NCBI GenBank assembly: GCA_016271365.2
Contig: CM028130.1
Span: forward strand, 472,349,501-472,413,500
Source of the DNA: Neoceratodus forsteri
Lineage: Eukaryota > Chordata > Ceratodontiformes > Ceratodontidae
Reading direction: 5' to 3'
DNA: 64,000 bases
Positions within the stretch are counted from its first letter, which is position 1. The number at the start of each line of letters is the position of its first letter. The position numbers and the translations under genes are program-made. The notes under the pieces were generated by a model, which ran no database searches, was not told where the DNA came from, and saw only the letters and a list, made by a program, of their open reading frames with translations. This document shows, in pieces, positions 1-10,021 of the stretch.

Positions 1-237
1 CAGGACATTTTGAATCCTTTCCACAGGTAGAAAAACTCTGCTATGCAAAGTGTCCAGCTGTGCTCCTATGAAGGTGAGGAGTTCAGCTGGTACTAACTGA
101 GATTTCTTTAGATTTATAATGAACCCCAAGGACTGTAGAGTGTCCTTTGTTAAGGAAAGGGCCTGCTCCAGAAGTGGAGGAGACTTTGCTACTATGAGCC
201 CATTGTCCAAGTATGGGCAAACTGATATCCCCTTTTT
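1..237 (-). pseudogene. DIRS-A reverse transcriptase fragment spanning the active site
   Basis: The minus strand reads as the central DIRS RT, with a catalytic box PYLDNGLIV (the usual form is YLDDW) encoded near 205-232, followed by the conserved FIGAQLDT stretch. It aligns by eye with the same RT segment of DIRS-E at 46500-46680. The second active-site aspartate is replaced by N. The left side leaves the window, and at 237/238 the reading is cut by HE-A. It continues at 2811. Confidence 0.8.
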
Positions 238-524
238 ATGTTGGCTCGCGCTCGTGTGCCAGCCAACATATTGCAGTAGTAGCAGACTTGGAGGTGCGGT
301 CACTGGGGGTGAATGCAGGGCACTCATCAGTAGGTGTGTCCCTCATTCCCCAATAAGGCAGCTGCAGGTGCTTACGCCAGCAACACATCAACTGGCCACC
401 AGATCAAAGAAAAGGTCTGCTGCAATGACAGCCAAGCTCGTCATGCAGCAGTGTGCCTTTCCTAGTGAAGCAATTCAAGAAACATGGTGGCAATGACTGT
501 TGCCGCGCAAAGCACCGACTTCAG

Positions 525-870
525 GGGTGCCCAATCCCCCTGTCGGCATGCAACGATCCACTTAATTTGCCAACGGGGAAGACCACTTCCCGTCGACATA
601 ATGCCCACCCCCATTTAAAGTGTATGCTGAGGGAGTGCCCAATCCCCCTCAGCATCATGTGCCCCCCAAACAGTCTTTCTTTGCTGACATGGGGGCCCAA
701 TCCCCATCACTTCAGTCCACCCTTCCCAGTTTAATTTGCCAACGGGGGAGCCCACTCCCTGTCGGGATAATGTCACCACCCCCACTGCTTTTGTTGTGTG
801 CCGAGGGGGGTGCTCAATCCCCTTGGCATGTGCCAACGGGTGTGCCCAATCCCTCATCGGCTACAGCACC
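525..870 (+). repeat. Minisatellite with GTGCCCAATCCCC core (HE-A)
   Basis: At least five degenerate units contain the core gtgcccaatcccc or variants, separated by blocks such as gtcggcat and aatttgccaacgggg. The same core, in the same position within the element, occurs in HE-C (40108-40345) and reversed in HE-B (16190-16425). Unit length is irregular, about 60-100 bp. Confidence 0.7.
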
Positions 871-924
871 CCCCCAAAACACTCAGGTGGCACTCTGGGA
901 GCCCACCCCAGCGTACCAAATGCC

Positions 925-972
925 CCTGTAAAAAAAAAAAAAAGTCCTGTGATTTTTTTTTTTTTTTTTAAA
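925..972 (+). repeat. Poly(A)/poly(T) tract inside HE-A
   Basis: A run of about 14 A residues is followed by a run of about 18 T residues (951-970). The two together can form a small AT hairpin. It lies between the minisatellite and the unique block of HE-A. Confidence 0.7.
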
Positions 973-1189
973 ACATGGAAATCAGAAAACAGTCCCTCAT
1001 GGTCTGTCCTGCTCCCTCCTTCAACCCATACCCACCCTCTGTGTACCCCACCTCCCCACACCCCTCTCACTCCATACTTACCTCCGGAGCCCGGCGCAAT
1101 GATCTTCGGTGGGCCGGGAACACATCTGCACTCTTCAAAGCCGACCGCGAATTGAAGAAATGCCGGTAAGCTGTATAATGGCATAAATA

Positions 1190-2330
1190 GGGTTTTCAAC
1201 TTTGGTGCATATCTTGGCCATTTTGGGAAATTTTGGCACCAAATTTTCAACATGGGTTTATTGGGACCCCTCCTCATGAATTCAGTCACTTTCATGGCAT
1301 TATTCAGTCCCAAAAGGTGATTTTACGGTCACTGCATGGAATCACCTTTTGGGACTGATTAACGAAATGACAGTGCCACTGTTCATGAGGGGGGCTCTCA
1401 AAAAGCCCATGTTGCAAATTTGGTGACAAAAATCCAAAAAATAGCTGTTTTATGAGCGTGTGTTGCGCATTTTCAATGCACGCTTGTAACTTTGTGAATT
1501 TGTAATATTTTCACTCCAGATTTTCAACATTGTCATTTTCCCACACCTCCTTATGAACAGTACAACTGTCATTTTATATCCTGGCTAAAATGTGTTTTCG
1601 CATGTTTGGCACAGAATAGCTCGGTCGCTGTGCAAAATCAGTTTTCGGGACAGTTTAAGTAAATGACGGTGACACTGTTCACGAGCAGAGGTCCTAAAAT
1701 TCCTATGTTGAAAATCTGGTGACAAAATGTCCATAAAGTTACTGTGTTACAAGCGTGTGTTGGGCAGTTTCCACGCACCCTTGTAACTTCGCAACTTTGC
1801 AATATTTTCATGCCAGATTTTCAATGCTGGCATTTTCTCACACCTCCTTTTTAACAGTACAGCTGTCACTTTTCACATCCTGCCCAAAATATGTTTTCAC
1901 ACCTGTGGCGTACAATGGTGTGGTTGCTGTGGGAAATCAACTTTTGGGACAAATGAACAAAATCACAATGCCACTGTTCATGAGGGGAGGTCACAAAATG
2001 CCTATTTTGAAAATGTGGTTAAAAAAATCCCAAAATTAATTGGGTTACAGACGTGTGTTGCACACTTTCTATGCATGCTCATGACTTCACCAATTTTTCA
2101 TATTTTCACTCAAGATTTTCAACGTCGCCATTTTTTTATACCTCCTCATGAACAATACAGTTATCATTTTTCACATCCTGCCCAAAATGTGTTTACGTAC
2201 CTGTGATGCCAAATGGCACAGTTGCTGTGCAAAATCACCTTTCGGCTAACAAACTGATACTGCCGCTCTTCATGAGGTGGGGTCTCAAAAAGCCTATGTT
2301 GATAATTTGGAGTGAAAATACCAACACACG
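1190..2330 (+). repeat. Array of ~298-bp units, each an inverted repeat (HE-A)
   Basis: A marker beginning gggac(a/t) recurs at 1351, 1647 and 1946, with a degenerate form at 2244: a period of 296-299 bp. Each unit has a left arm around cactgttcatgag...atgttgaaaat and a right arm around attttcaaca...cctccttatgaacag, which are approximate reverse complements. One unit can therefore fold on itself. Homologous arrays occur in HE-B and HE-C. No coding frame is conserved. Confidence 0.75.
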
Positions 2331-2344
2331 CCTATGGCGTTAGA

Positions 2345-2750
2345 GTTTCCAACTGTTACACCCCACCCTGTAGAGACTGACAGGTGTCAGGGGGTGTGAC
2401 TTGGGATCATCAGCTGTAATGGTCCCGCCATTACACCCCCACCCCATCCTACAGCCACTGACAGGCATCGAGGTGTGCCTTGGAGTGTTCAGCCACAAAG
2501 TTCACCCCATTCTCCTATACTGCACCCACCTCAGCATATTTCCTTATGGAATGGGGTAAGTATAACTCCCAAGGACCCCAAAGCACATCACGGCACTTGT
2601 CTGTGTCTACAGGGTAGGGTGACGTAAAATGGCATGAGCATTATAACTGATGACCCAAAGGCACACCCCAACACCTGTGAGTCTCTGCAAGGTGGGTGCG
2701 GGGTTGTTGTCATTTCAATACTTCACTGCCACTCCTATTATGCATCTCTA
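2345..2750. repeat. Palindromic tail of HE-A
   Basis: The left arm (about 2365-2440, with gtagagactgacaggtgtc) is an imperfect reverse complement of the right arm (about 2610-2695, with cacctgtgagtctctgc). The same palindromic tail is found in HE-C at 42640-42970 and as an isolated hairpin at 60386-60752. Confidence 0.7.
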
Positions 2751-2810
2751 GATCCTGCACTACCAATGCCAATGCCAGCGAGACAACATTCAGCATTGAC
2801 AAATGCTTGT

Positions 2811-3490
2811 TTCTTACATGAGCTGCCACTATGGCTAAGCATTTTATAAACACCCTTGGAGCAGATGTCAGGCCGAAGGGCATGGTTGCAAACTGAAAGT
2901 GCCCCGAAGGGAGTTTCAACCTTAAAAACTTCCTCTGGGCCAGCCTGATGGGGATATGAAAGTAAGCATCTTTGAGATCTAGAGAGGCTAGCCAGTCTCC
3001 CTGCTGCAAAGACTGAATCACCAAATTCAGAGTGACAATCTTGAATTTGGGCTTCAGAAGGTGCCTGTTTAGGAACCGGAGGTCTAAAATAGGCCACAAC
3101 TCCCTGTTCTTCTCTTGAGTCAGGAAGTACCAGGAGTAAAGTCCTTTGTCCTTTTGATGGACATGCATTCTCTCCACTACATTTGCTTACAAAAGACACT
3201 TTACTTCCAATTCCAACAGAATTTTCTCAGTTGGAGTTTGAGGTTTGGAAAGCTGAGTTCTCTTTATGCCTGGCATCTTCTTGAACTGAAGAGACAGGCC
3301 CTTTTCCATTACCTCCTGGACCCACCTGTCTGTGGTAATAAGGGTCCAGGACTGGAGGTAGTGGGAGAGCCTGTCCCCTACAGGCAGAAGAAAGGCGACC
3401 TGGGCTGAAGAGTCAGGGCTTCTGCTAAGTTGCAGGAGCAGGGGTAGAAGTAGACCTCCTCTGTCCCCTCCTGCCTCTACTTCTGTAATA
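2811..3490 (-). pseudogene. DIRS-A reverse transcriptase, N-terminal half
   Basis: The minus strand reads through the DIRS RT fingers: KGLYSWYFLTQEK, PILDLRFLNRHL, then SLDLKDAYFHIPI (first catalytic aspartate) and MPFGLTSAPRVF. It stops where HE-A enters at 2810; the active-site box is on the other side of the insertion at 1-237. Upstream residues (about 3200-3490) match the start of the RT reading frame of DIRS-E. At least one frameshift separates 3187-3490 from 2811-3177. Confidence 0.85.
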
Positions 3491-4471
3491 ACCCCTGAAC
3501 TGAGAGAGGTCAAACTGAGGAAGGAGGAAGGAAGGAAGTAAAAAGGCTTGGGAAAGTAGCCCCTACCTCTATTACCCCTGTGTTGAGGTTTGTGGGCCCC
3601 CTGAGATCCACTCTTGGTAGTGTTACTCTGATAGGTTGCCATGTACTCGTCAACCTTTTTCATATACTCCTCAGACCTGGAATCAAAGAGAAGATTTCTG
3701 TCGCAAGGAAAGTCTATGGCTTTGGACTGAGGGTCTTGTGACAGGTTTGTTGTTCTGAGCCAAGAAAAATGCCTCAGGGAAATAGCCTGGGCCATAACCC
3801 TCGAGGCTGCATCACTACTGTCATCCGCCATGTGGAACTGATATTTAATGGCCTCCAGAGTGGTTTTAACTATTTCCACTAAATCTTTAGCCATGGAATC
3901 TGTACCTCATTTGACAATGGCTAATACTGAGTTCGACAAGGCCTTCTGATATTTGCCATGTAAGAGGCCAGACAAAGAAGGAGAGAGGCTTAAATATGTT
4001 TTCCTAGCCATAAGCTCCAGTCTCTTAGAATCTTTTTCTGGGGTTGGGAAAAAGTGGAACTCCAGCCTTATCACATGCTGCTTGTTGCACCACTCCTTCA
4101 TGACTTGGGTGCACAAACAGAAATTCTGTATCAGTTTTTGAAAACTGATATTTTTTGTCAGCCCTTTTTTCAACCCCTTGTACCGAAGTGGGGCTTTAAA
4201 GAATTTTCGTGTTCTTCCTGAAGAGTTTATATATAGGAAGAACCAGTTTCTTAGGAGGGGGAGACCTTTTATCTCTCTAGTGTCCTGGTCTTCCTCCTCA
4301 TCCTGGCTGGACTCTTGAGATGGGAGATCAAGAGTGTCTGCCATGTGTTGCAGGAAAGAAAACAGAGAGGAATTATCCTTCTGGTTAAGAGAAGCCCCAG
4401 AATTTGGATCAGGAGACACATCGGGTTCTGGGATCTTATCCTCCGAGGTGTCATCAGGGGGCTCATAAAGT
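3490..4471 (-). pseudogene. DIRS-A Gag, central and C-terminal parts
   Basis: The minus strand encodes a Gag-like protein in several frames. An acidic stretch with PPDDTSEDKIPEPD is followed by a middle domain, then YQFHMADDSSDAASRVMAQA and SLRHFSWLR, the conserved Gag core also seen in DIRS-C and DIRS-E, and a basic tail (HRGNRGRG). Frames change near 3900, so no intact protein is made. It is cut at about 4471 by DIRS-B and resumes at 10861. Confidence 0.8.
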
Positions 4472-4693
4472 ACAGTTAGGTAAGAACTTACCGTAACAGT
4501 AGATCTTTGAGAGAGGCTCTTGCAGTAGGTAATTACATATAGGACTGAAGCCGGCAGGCGGCAGGACCCCACAGAAAAGCTTCTAGCTAGCAGTCCCTGG
4601 TGAGGGACCGCCCCCATGTCAGGTGACCTGTGTCAGGAGATGTCGGTATAAAGGGGCGGTCCTGGACCCCGCCTTCCAGTTCTTTCCTGCCAC
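4472..4693. repeat. DIRS-B 3' terminal inverted repeat
   Basis: This block is the approximate reverse complement of 10668-10860. Shared landmarks are taggactga, ctagctagcagtccctgg, gggcggtcc and ataaaggggcg. The outermost 50-60 bp differ between the two ends, as is typical of DIRS repeats. Confidence 0.85.
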
Positions 4694-4782
4694 AGGCCAA
4701 AAGAGGCAGGACGAGAGAGGAGCAGATTTTTCCCTCAATGGAAAAGGAGCTGAGAAAAGCCTGGGGATGTGGTAGAAGAGCC

Positions 4783-4888
4783 ATTGCAAGACCTCTCTCA
4801 AAGATCTACTGTTATGGTAAGTTCTTATGTAACTGTACTATCTTACTTCGAGACGGCTCTTGCAGTAGGTAATTACATATAGGACTGA
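4783..4888. other. DIRS-B internal complementary region (circle-junction template)
   Basis: The left half (4783-4836, caaagatctactgtta) is the reverse complement of the element's left end (4472-4525). The right half (4840-4888, tcttacttcgaga) is the reverse complement of its right end (10812-10860). The two ends are thus fused head to tail inside the element. DIRS models use this region to complete the ends and form the circular intermediate. Confidence 0.85.
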
Positions 4889-4966
4889 ATCACAAGCAGT
4901 CTGGAACAAAGAGAGGCACCGGGAGGAGGAAAACTACTCCAAAAGGTAGTTCTGGTTGTGCAAGTC

Positions 4967-6016
4967 TCAAGATAGGAGGCCTTGCAAAACAGCCAGCCTG
5001 AAGCCTGCTCTACGACGAGAGGCAACATCCAAACTGTAGTGTTTCGTAAAGGTATGGACGGAAGTCCAAGTGGCGGCAGCGCAGATGTCTGCCGCAGACA
5101 CATTTTTGAAACAAGTCACAGAGGCAGCTACTTCTCTTGTGGAGTGGCCTCTGACTTGACCCGGGAGGGTCTTGTTGTATTTGTCATACCAGAAAGTGAT
5201 GCAATGAGCCAGCCACTTAGACAGGCATTGCTTGGAAACAGCATTGCCTTCCCTTTTGTGAGCAAAAGAGACGAACAACTGATCAGTCTTTCTGAGATCC
5301 TTGGTTCTGTTGGTGTAGTATCTCAGAATCCAGTGAACATTCATAGTATGGAGTAAATACTCCCCTTGATTAGAGTACTGCATAAAAAAGGCAGGTAACT
5401 CTATGGACTGATTTAAGGTAGACTCTGCTACTACTTTAGGTAGAAACTTGGGATTCATGCGAAGAGCAACTCGTTCTTTGTGAAAAATCAAGTAGGGGAT
5501 TTTACACATCAGGGCCTGGAGCTCGGAGATTCTTCGAGCCGAAGTAATGGCCACCAAGAACAGCATCTTCCATGAAAGGAACTTCAGATCCGCTGAAGCT
5601 GCAGGTTCGAAGGGAGGAAGAGTAAGTTTCTCAAGAACAAAGTTTAAGTCCCAAGGGGGAGCAGGAGTACAGATGGGGGGCCTCAGATGGAGGACCCCTC
5701 TGAGAAAGGTCTTGGAGACCTCCAGTTGAGCAAAAGCCTTGTCTGCGAAGAGTACATGATAGGCCAAAATGGCCACCATGTGTACCTTCAGAGAGGAATG
5801 GCTGAGACCCAGGTCAAACAGATGACGTAGATACTCCAGCAGAAGCCCCGCTGAACAGGAGAAAGGTTCCACATTCTTGGAAGCGGGCCAAATAGTGAAT
5901 CTTTTCCACTTCATGACATAAGTGGATCTGGTGGAGGGTTTCCTGGCCTCCACTAAAATCTCCGCCACTTTGGGAGATACTCCAAAACTGGATTGGGCTA
6001 GGTCTGCAGGAGCCAT
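4967..6016 (-). CDS. DIRS tyrosine recombinase (open, 349 aa)
   Basis: This open frame encodes a phage-integrase-fold tyrosine recombinase, the enzyme that inserts DIRS circular DNA. The N-terminal core-binding part includes TRSTYVMKWKRF (residues 29-40). The catalytic part contains SARRISEL with R161, RGHSTREVAAS with H291 and R294, and HTFTKHYSLD with the nucleophile Y327. All four are present, and length and end (AVLQGLLS) are normal for the family. The start at 6016 overlaps the end of the upstream frame (5998) by 19 nt, suggesting coupled or leaky translation, the usual DIRS arrangement. It is the only recombinase in the window that is open end to end. Activity is unproven, since the other proteins of the element are broken. 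Confidence 0.9.
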   Translation of the reverse strand: MAPADLAQSSFGVSPKVAEILVEARKPSTRSTYVMKWKRFTIWPASKNVEPFSCSAGLLLEYLRHLFDLGLSHSSLKVHMVAILAYHVLFADKAFAQLEVSKTFLRGVLHLRPPICTPAPPWDLNFVLEKLTLPPFEPAASADLKFLSWKMLFLVAITSARRISELQALMCKIPYLIFHKERVALRMNPKFLPKVVAESTLNQSIELPAFFMQYSNQGEYLLHTMNVHWILRYYTNRTKDLRKTDQLFVSFAHKREGNAVSKQCLSKWLAHCITFWYDKYNKTLPGQVRGHSTREVAASVTCFKNVSAADICAAATWTSVHTFTKHYSLDVASRRRAGFRLAVLQGLLS

Positions 6017-6707
6017 GCATGCAGTTGAAGGGATTTGAGGCCTGGATGGACCAGGGTCCCCAGATCCTGGGTCAACAAACCTCGAGAGAGAGGAAGAGGA
6101 AGAGGAGAAACCTCTGAATATTGTTGTAGAAGAGAAAACCAGATTTGCCTGGGCCAGAAAGGAGCGATCAGAATCATTCTTGCTCTTTCTGAAGTTAGTT
6201 TCTGCAAGACTCGTGGGACAAGTGGAATTGGGGGAAAGGCATAGACGAATCTGTCCTTCCAGTCTAGAGACACAGCATCACTCCAAAAAGCGCCTTGCTC
6301 TGGAACGAGCCAGCAGAAGATGGGAAGTTTTGCATTTAGGGGGGATGTGAACAGGTCGACCTGTGGTATTCCCCAAAGTTGGAAGATCTTGTCTAGGACT
6401 GCTTGGTCCAGTTCCCACTCGTAAGTCAGAGCAGAAGAGTGACTTAGCTTGTCTGCCAGGGTGTTGTCGACTCCCGGAACGTGAATCGCCATGAGGTGAA
6501 GGTCGTGTTGTGTTGCCCAATCCCAAACCCTCATTGCCTCCCTGCATAGAGGGTAGGACCGACTCCTTCCCTGCTTGTTGATATATCACACCATGCACAT
6601 GTTGTCCATCTGGACGGCTAGGTGGCCGGGAAGAATGTATTGGTGAAGGGCTTGGAGAGCGTACAACACTGCCCGAAGCTCGAGCACATTGATGTGGAGA
6701 GCTTGTT
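5998..6707 (-). pseudogene. DIRS-B RNase H and methylase-like region
   Basis: Minus-strand residues 6534-5998 read MRVWDWATQHDLHLMAIHVPG and then VDNTLADKLS, the end of the RNase H domain. WGIPQVDLFTSP and YAFPPIPLVPRVLQKL follow, the block that in DIRS elements precedes the recombinase and is described as methyltransferase-like. The RNase H core (INVLELRAVLYALQA, then a DN pair and the KQ.GRS region) is spread over two frames between 6707 and 6530. One stop lies in the DNM..V stretch near 6590. The region is therefore inactive as read, although the methylase-like part is open. Confidence 0.8.
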
Positions 6708-9700
6708 CTAGCTTGGACCAGGAGCCCGGGGTCTGATGAGGGCCAAGATGGGCCCCCAACCTTGCCTGAGGCGTCTGTGGTTAGAGTCTGGGGGGGGATG
6801 AAAGAAAGGAACTCCCCAAAACAGGTTCTCTCGAACCATCCACCACTGCAAGTCTCTCATCATTAGCGAGGAGATCAGAACTGTGTGATCTAGGCCGTCC
6901 ACTAGCTGATCCCACTGAGAGCGTAGAGTCCACTGAGAGATCCTCATGTGGAGTCGAGCACGAGGCACCGCCGGGATAGCAGCCACCATGAGCCCGAGAA
7001 GGCGAAGGATTGACCTCGCAGAGACCGTCCTGTGGTCGGACAACAGACTTATTTGGGTCTGAAGGGTGGCCGCCCTGTCCGGAGGCAGGAAGGCCTTGCC
7101 CATGGTCGTATCGAGGATCACCCCAATAAACTGTAGCCTCTGGGATGGGTCCAGACGAGACTTGGAATGGTTGATGGTAATACCCAGGCAGGCAAAAACC
7201 TGCTGGGTAAGGGAGAGGAAATGCAGGAGTTCCTCCCTGGACGAGGCCACCAGGAGCCAGTCATCCAGGTACAGGAAAACCTGCACTCCCTTGGTACGCA
7301 GGTGCAACGCCACCACTGTGAGGCATTTGGTAAATACTCGGGGGGCCAAGGATAGACCAAATGGGAGTGCCTTGAACTGGTAGTGGTCCCCCCGGAATGC
7401 AAAATGAAGGTATCTGCGATGAGATGGGCAAATGGGAATGTGCAGATAAGCATCCTGCATATCCTGAGCACAAAGCCATTGACCCAGCCGGAGAGGGGCA
7501 GAAGGCTCTGCAAAGAGAGCATCCTGAACCTTTTGTACTCTATGTAAAGATTCACAGAACTGAGATCCAAAATTGGTCTGAGATCTCCTGCCTTCTTTGG
7601 GACCAGGAAGAAATGGGAATAGTAAACCCGTCCCTTGTAGATGAAGGGGGACAGGCTCTATTGCTTGCTTCAGAAGAAGAGCCGCGATTTCCTCCTGGAC
7701 CAAGAGAAGATGTTCCCATGAATACGATGACTTCAGAGGGGGGTGGCGGGGTGGTTTTTGAAGAAAATCTATGGAGTGTCCTTCTGCTATGAGCTGGAGC
7801 ACCCAAAAATCTGTGGTTATCCTCTCCCATCCCGGAAGGTGGAGGTAAAACCTCCCATCTACCACTTCCTCCAGGGAGTCCGGAGGCAGTGAGAGAGGAA
7901 AGGAGTCAGGTGGTGTGGGGCAGCGCCGCAGCTGAAGCACCCACTGCTTTTTTGGGTGGGGGGGCTTGGCAGCTGCGGGGAGAGCCCGGCGTTTTGTGGC
8001 CCGCCTTCCCTGGGGTTTTGCCTTTGGCTGATTCCGTCTGCGAAGGGGACGGCGCTGCTGCTGATGGGGACAGTACATGGAATCAACTGACTTCAAAGCC
8101 GTCCCCTTCTCTTGCAAATCGGTGATGATGTCCTTGACATCGCCCCCGAAAAGCACTGACCCCCGGAAGGGTGCATCCTGGATAGCAGATTGCACCTCCG
8201 GGACCAAACCTGACACACGGAGCCAAGCATGACGCCATAAGCCTACAGCGAAAGCTGAGCTCCGCCCAGCAGTGTCCACTGCATCGTATGTCGCACGTAG
8301 CATGTGTCGACTGGCCGAATGAGCAGAGTGGACAAGATCAGCCAACTCCTGCTTGACTTGGGAGTCAGGCAAGGAGTCCAGTTTGGTTTCCGCCTGAGTC
8401 AGGATGGCCTTCTGGTAGTTCCCCATATGGCCGACATAGTTCAGGGCCCTGATCCCCAGTGTGGAGGAAGCGTAAATCTTTCTCCCATACTGGTCCAGAA
8501 GGCGTAATTCCTTATCAGGAGGTGACAAGCTAAGATGTTTGGGGTTCGCCGACTGGCCATGAGCAGCGCTAATCACGACCGAGTCAGCACGAGGGTGAGA
8601 ATCCAGGAAATCAACACCCCGTGGAGCTTGATATAGCTGATTCGACTTCCTAGGAAGTGGGGCTAAGGCCGACGGCTGCTTCCATATTGTGGTAACAAGG
8701 TCAGCGTGAGGCTCTATCCAGAGTGGCACCAAGGTAGAAGCTGTCACGGGCAGATCCAGATGTTCAGCGAGTTTCAGACACTGAGGATCTGGTTCCAGGG
8801 AGTGCCACTGATGAACCTCCTGGATTTTCCTAAGCAACTCCGTAAAAGAAGGATCCTCCGGAGGAGACTTCGGAGGAGTCCTTGGCTTGGGCTTCAACGG
8901 AGAGTGAGGCTTGTTGTCTCTCTCGGCGCAACTGTTGGAAGAGTCCGAGGAGTCCGAGGGTGAAGAGGAGGATGGAAAAGAGAAAGACTCCCCTTCCCGA
9001 CCTGGGGGAGGAACAGACCCCTTGGGAAGTCCCCGGGTAAGCGTGTCCTGCCCTTCTCTGGATCCAGACAGAAGAACCCTGGAGTCCGGAGGTGGTGAGG
9101 GAGTGTGCTGCCTCAGATGTACGGGAACCTGGGATGGCACCATCACCAGAAGGTGGCTCTCGACCTCTTTGGTGAGCTGAGCCTTGGCCTCAGCCCACCA
9201 GGAGGCCAGAGTCTCCTGCAGGTCCACGGGTGGCCGCGAGGGCGGTGGAGGAGGAGGAGGAGGTGGGGGATAAGGATATGGATTATAACCATATGGACCG
9301 TATCCAAAACCCAGCTGCGGGTACCCCGGCATCGGGTATTGTGGCATCGAGTACTGCGGCATCGGGAAGCCTGGCGTCGGGTACTGTGGCGCTGGATACT
9401 GCGGTCCCGGGTACACCAGCGCCGAATATGACAGAGGATACCCGGGAGCCGGTGGGGCTGCCGGAGCAGATGGCCCAGCTGGAGGCCTCACGGGCGGGTC
9501 CATAGTGGACAGCCCAGAGGGCAGAGGGCCCAATGGGAGTGGAATGTCTCCCGGAGTCGGTAAGGCTGATGTCAGGGCCAACGGCAGAGGCCCTGGCACT
9601 GGAGGTACCGACGTCGGAGGGGCCAGCGTCGGAGCCGGCGTCCGGGCAGCCGACATCAGATCCGGCCCTCCAAGTGGAGGAAGAACTGACGGAGGCAAAA

Positions 9701-9914
9701 GATCCCCAGCTTTGCCCGGGGACGGAGGGGAAAAGTCCCCGGGGTCAGGTTGGGGAGACTCTGGTTCCCCAGATGGCAGTGAAGGCTGCGGGGAACCGGG
9801 TATGACGGACGTTGGGGGGTCCGTCGTTGGTTCCTTCGCTGGCCGGACATTGGACAAGCCGACGTCAGGCTTAGTGGCGAGCTCTAGGCGGGCGCCGGAG
9901 GAGCTGGCGTCCAA
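6708..9914 (-). CDS. DIRS-B Gag (distal part) fused in frame to reverse transcriptase, 1068 aa
   Basis: Residues 1-160 are a Pro/Ser-rich acidic region. Residues about 165-230 form an unusual Tyr/Pro repeat (PQYP, PGYP, then a run of ten prolines). Residues 350-620 hold the Gag core (RATYDAVDTAGRSSAFAVG, WRHAWLR), and a basic stretch (RRPLRRRNQPKAK) follows near 635-660. RT covers about 690-1040, with DAYLHIPI, LPFGLSLAPRVFTKCL and the active site YLDDW at about 881-885. The frame stays open throughout, but between about 7590 and 7470 the conserved RT residues appear in a neighbouring frame. Two compensating frameshifts have thus scrambled about 40 residues. A further shift near 6785 loses the RNase H start (DSNHR...TDAS). 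The protein is probably not functional. Confidence 0.8.
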   Translation of the reverse strand: MDASSSGARLELATKPDVGLSNVRPAKEPTTDPPTSVIPGSPQPSLPSGEPESPQPDPGDFSPPSPGKAGDLLPPSVLPPLGGPDLMSAARTPAPTLAPPTSVPPVPGPLPLALTSALPTPGDIPLPLGPLPSGLSTMDPPVRPPAGPSAPAAPPAPGYPLSYSALVYPGPQYPAPQYPTPGFPMPQYSMPQYPMPGYPQLGFGYGPYGYNPYPYPPPPPPPPPPSRPPVDLQETLASWWAEAKAQLTKEVESHLLVMVPSQVPVHLRQHTPSPPPDSRVLLSGSREGQDTLTRGLPKGSVPPPGREGESFSFPSSSSPSDSSDSSNSCAERDNKPHSPLKPKPRTPPKSPPEDPSFTELLRKIQEVHQWHSLEPDPQCLKLAEHLDLPVTASTLVPLWIEPHADLVTTIWKQPSALAPLPRKSNQLYQAPRGVDFLDSHPRADSVVISAAHGQSANPKHLSLSPPDKELRLLDQYGRKIYASSTLGIRALNYVGHMGNYQKAILTQAETKLDSLPDSQVKQELADLVHSAHSASRHMLRATYDAVDTAGRSSAFAVGLWRHAWLRVSGLVPEVQSAIQDAPFRGSVLFGGDVKDIITDLQEKGTALKSVDSMYCPHQQQRRPLRRRNQPKAKPQGRRATKRRALPAAAKPPHPKKQWVLQLRRCPTPPDSFPLSLPPDSLEEVVDGRFYLHLPGWERITTDFWVLQLIAEGHSIDFLQKPPRHPPLKSSYSWEHLLLVQEEIAALLLKQAIEPVPLHLQGTGLLFPFLPGPKEGRRSQTNFGSQFCESLHRVQKVQDALFAEPSAPLRLGQWLCAQDMQDAYLHIPICPSHRRYLHFAFRGDHYQFKALPFGLSLAPRVFTKCLTVVALHLRTKGVQVFLYLDDWLLVASSREELLHFLSLTQQVFACLGITINHSKSRLDPSQRLQFIGVILDTTMGKAFLPPDRAATLQTQISLLSDHRTVSARSILRLLGLMVAAIPAVPRARLHMRISQWTLRSQWDQLVDGLDHTVLISSLMMRDLQWWMVRENLFWGVPFFHPPPDSNHRRLRQGWGPILALIRPRAPGPS

Positions 9915-10021
9915 CTTATGGAGCCGTCACGGAGGCAGGCGAGTAGAGTGATCGACCTGATCCGGTGGAGGAGGAGCCACGCGCGGAGGGTCGGATGTCT
10001 TACTATCCTCTCCGGGCGGCG

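Larger units (their letters stand above)
238..2810 (+). mobile_element. HE-A: hairpin-ended non-autonomous element, copy A
   Basis: The insert splits the RT of DIRS-A inside a T tract: the left flank ends ccccttttt and the right flank begins ttcttac. No target duplication beyond T residues is visible. The 5' end is an inverted repeat at 238-269 (atgttggct/agccaacat). The 3' end is a short hairpin at 2793-2806 (gcattgacaaatgc) followed by ttgt. Inside are a minisatellite, a unique block (about 1000-1200), roughly four units of about 298 bp and a palindromic tail. No transposase or Rep/helicase is present. Ends and TT insertion resemble non-autonomous Helentrons, which is an inference. HE-B and HE-C share both ends and the order of parts. 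Confidence 0.75.

Noticed and set aside
525..870. CRISPR-like array from repeated GTGCCCAATCCCC
   Set aside because: Repeats are degenerate, spacers are unequal and related, and the setting is a vertebrate transposon.
238..2810. HE-A as an autonomous Helitron
   Set aside because: No Rep motif or helicase is encoded in any frame and the canonical 3' CTRR end is absent; at most a non-autonomous Helentron-like element.
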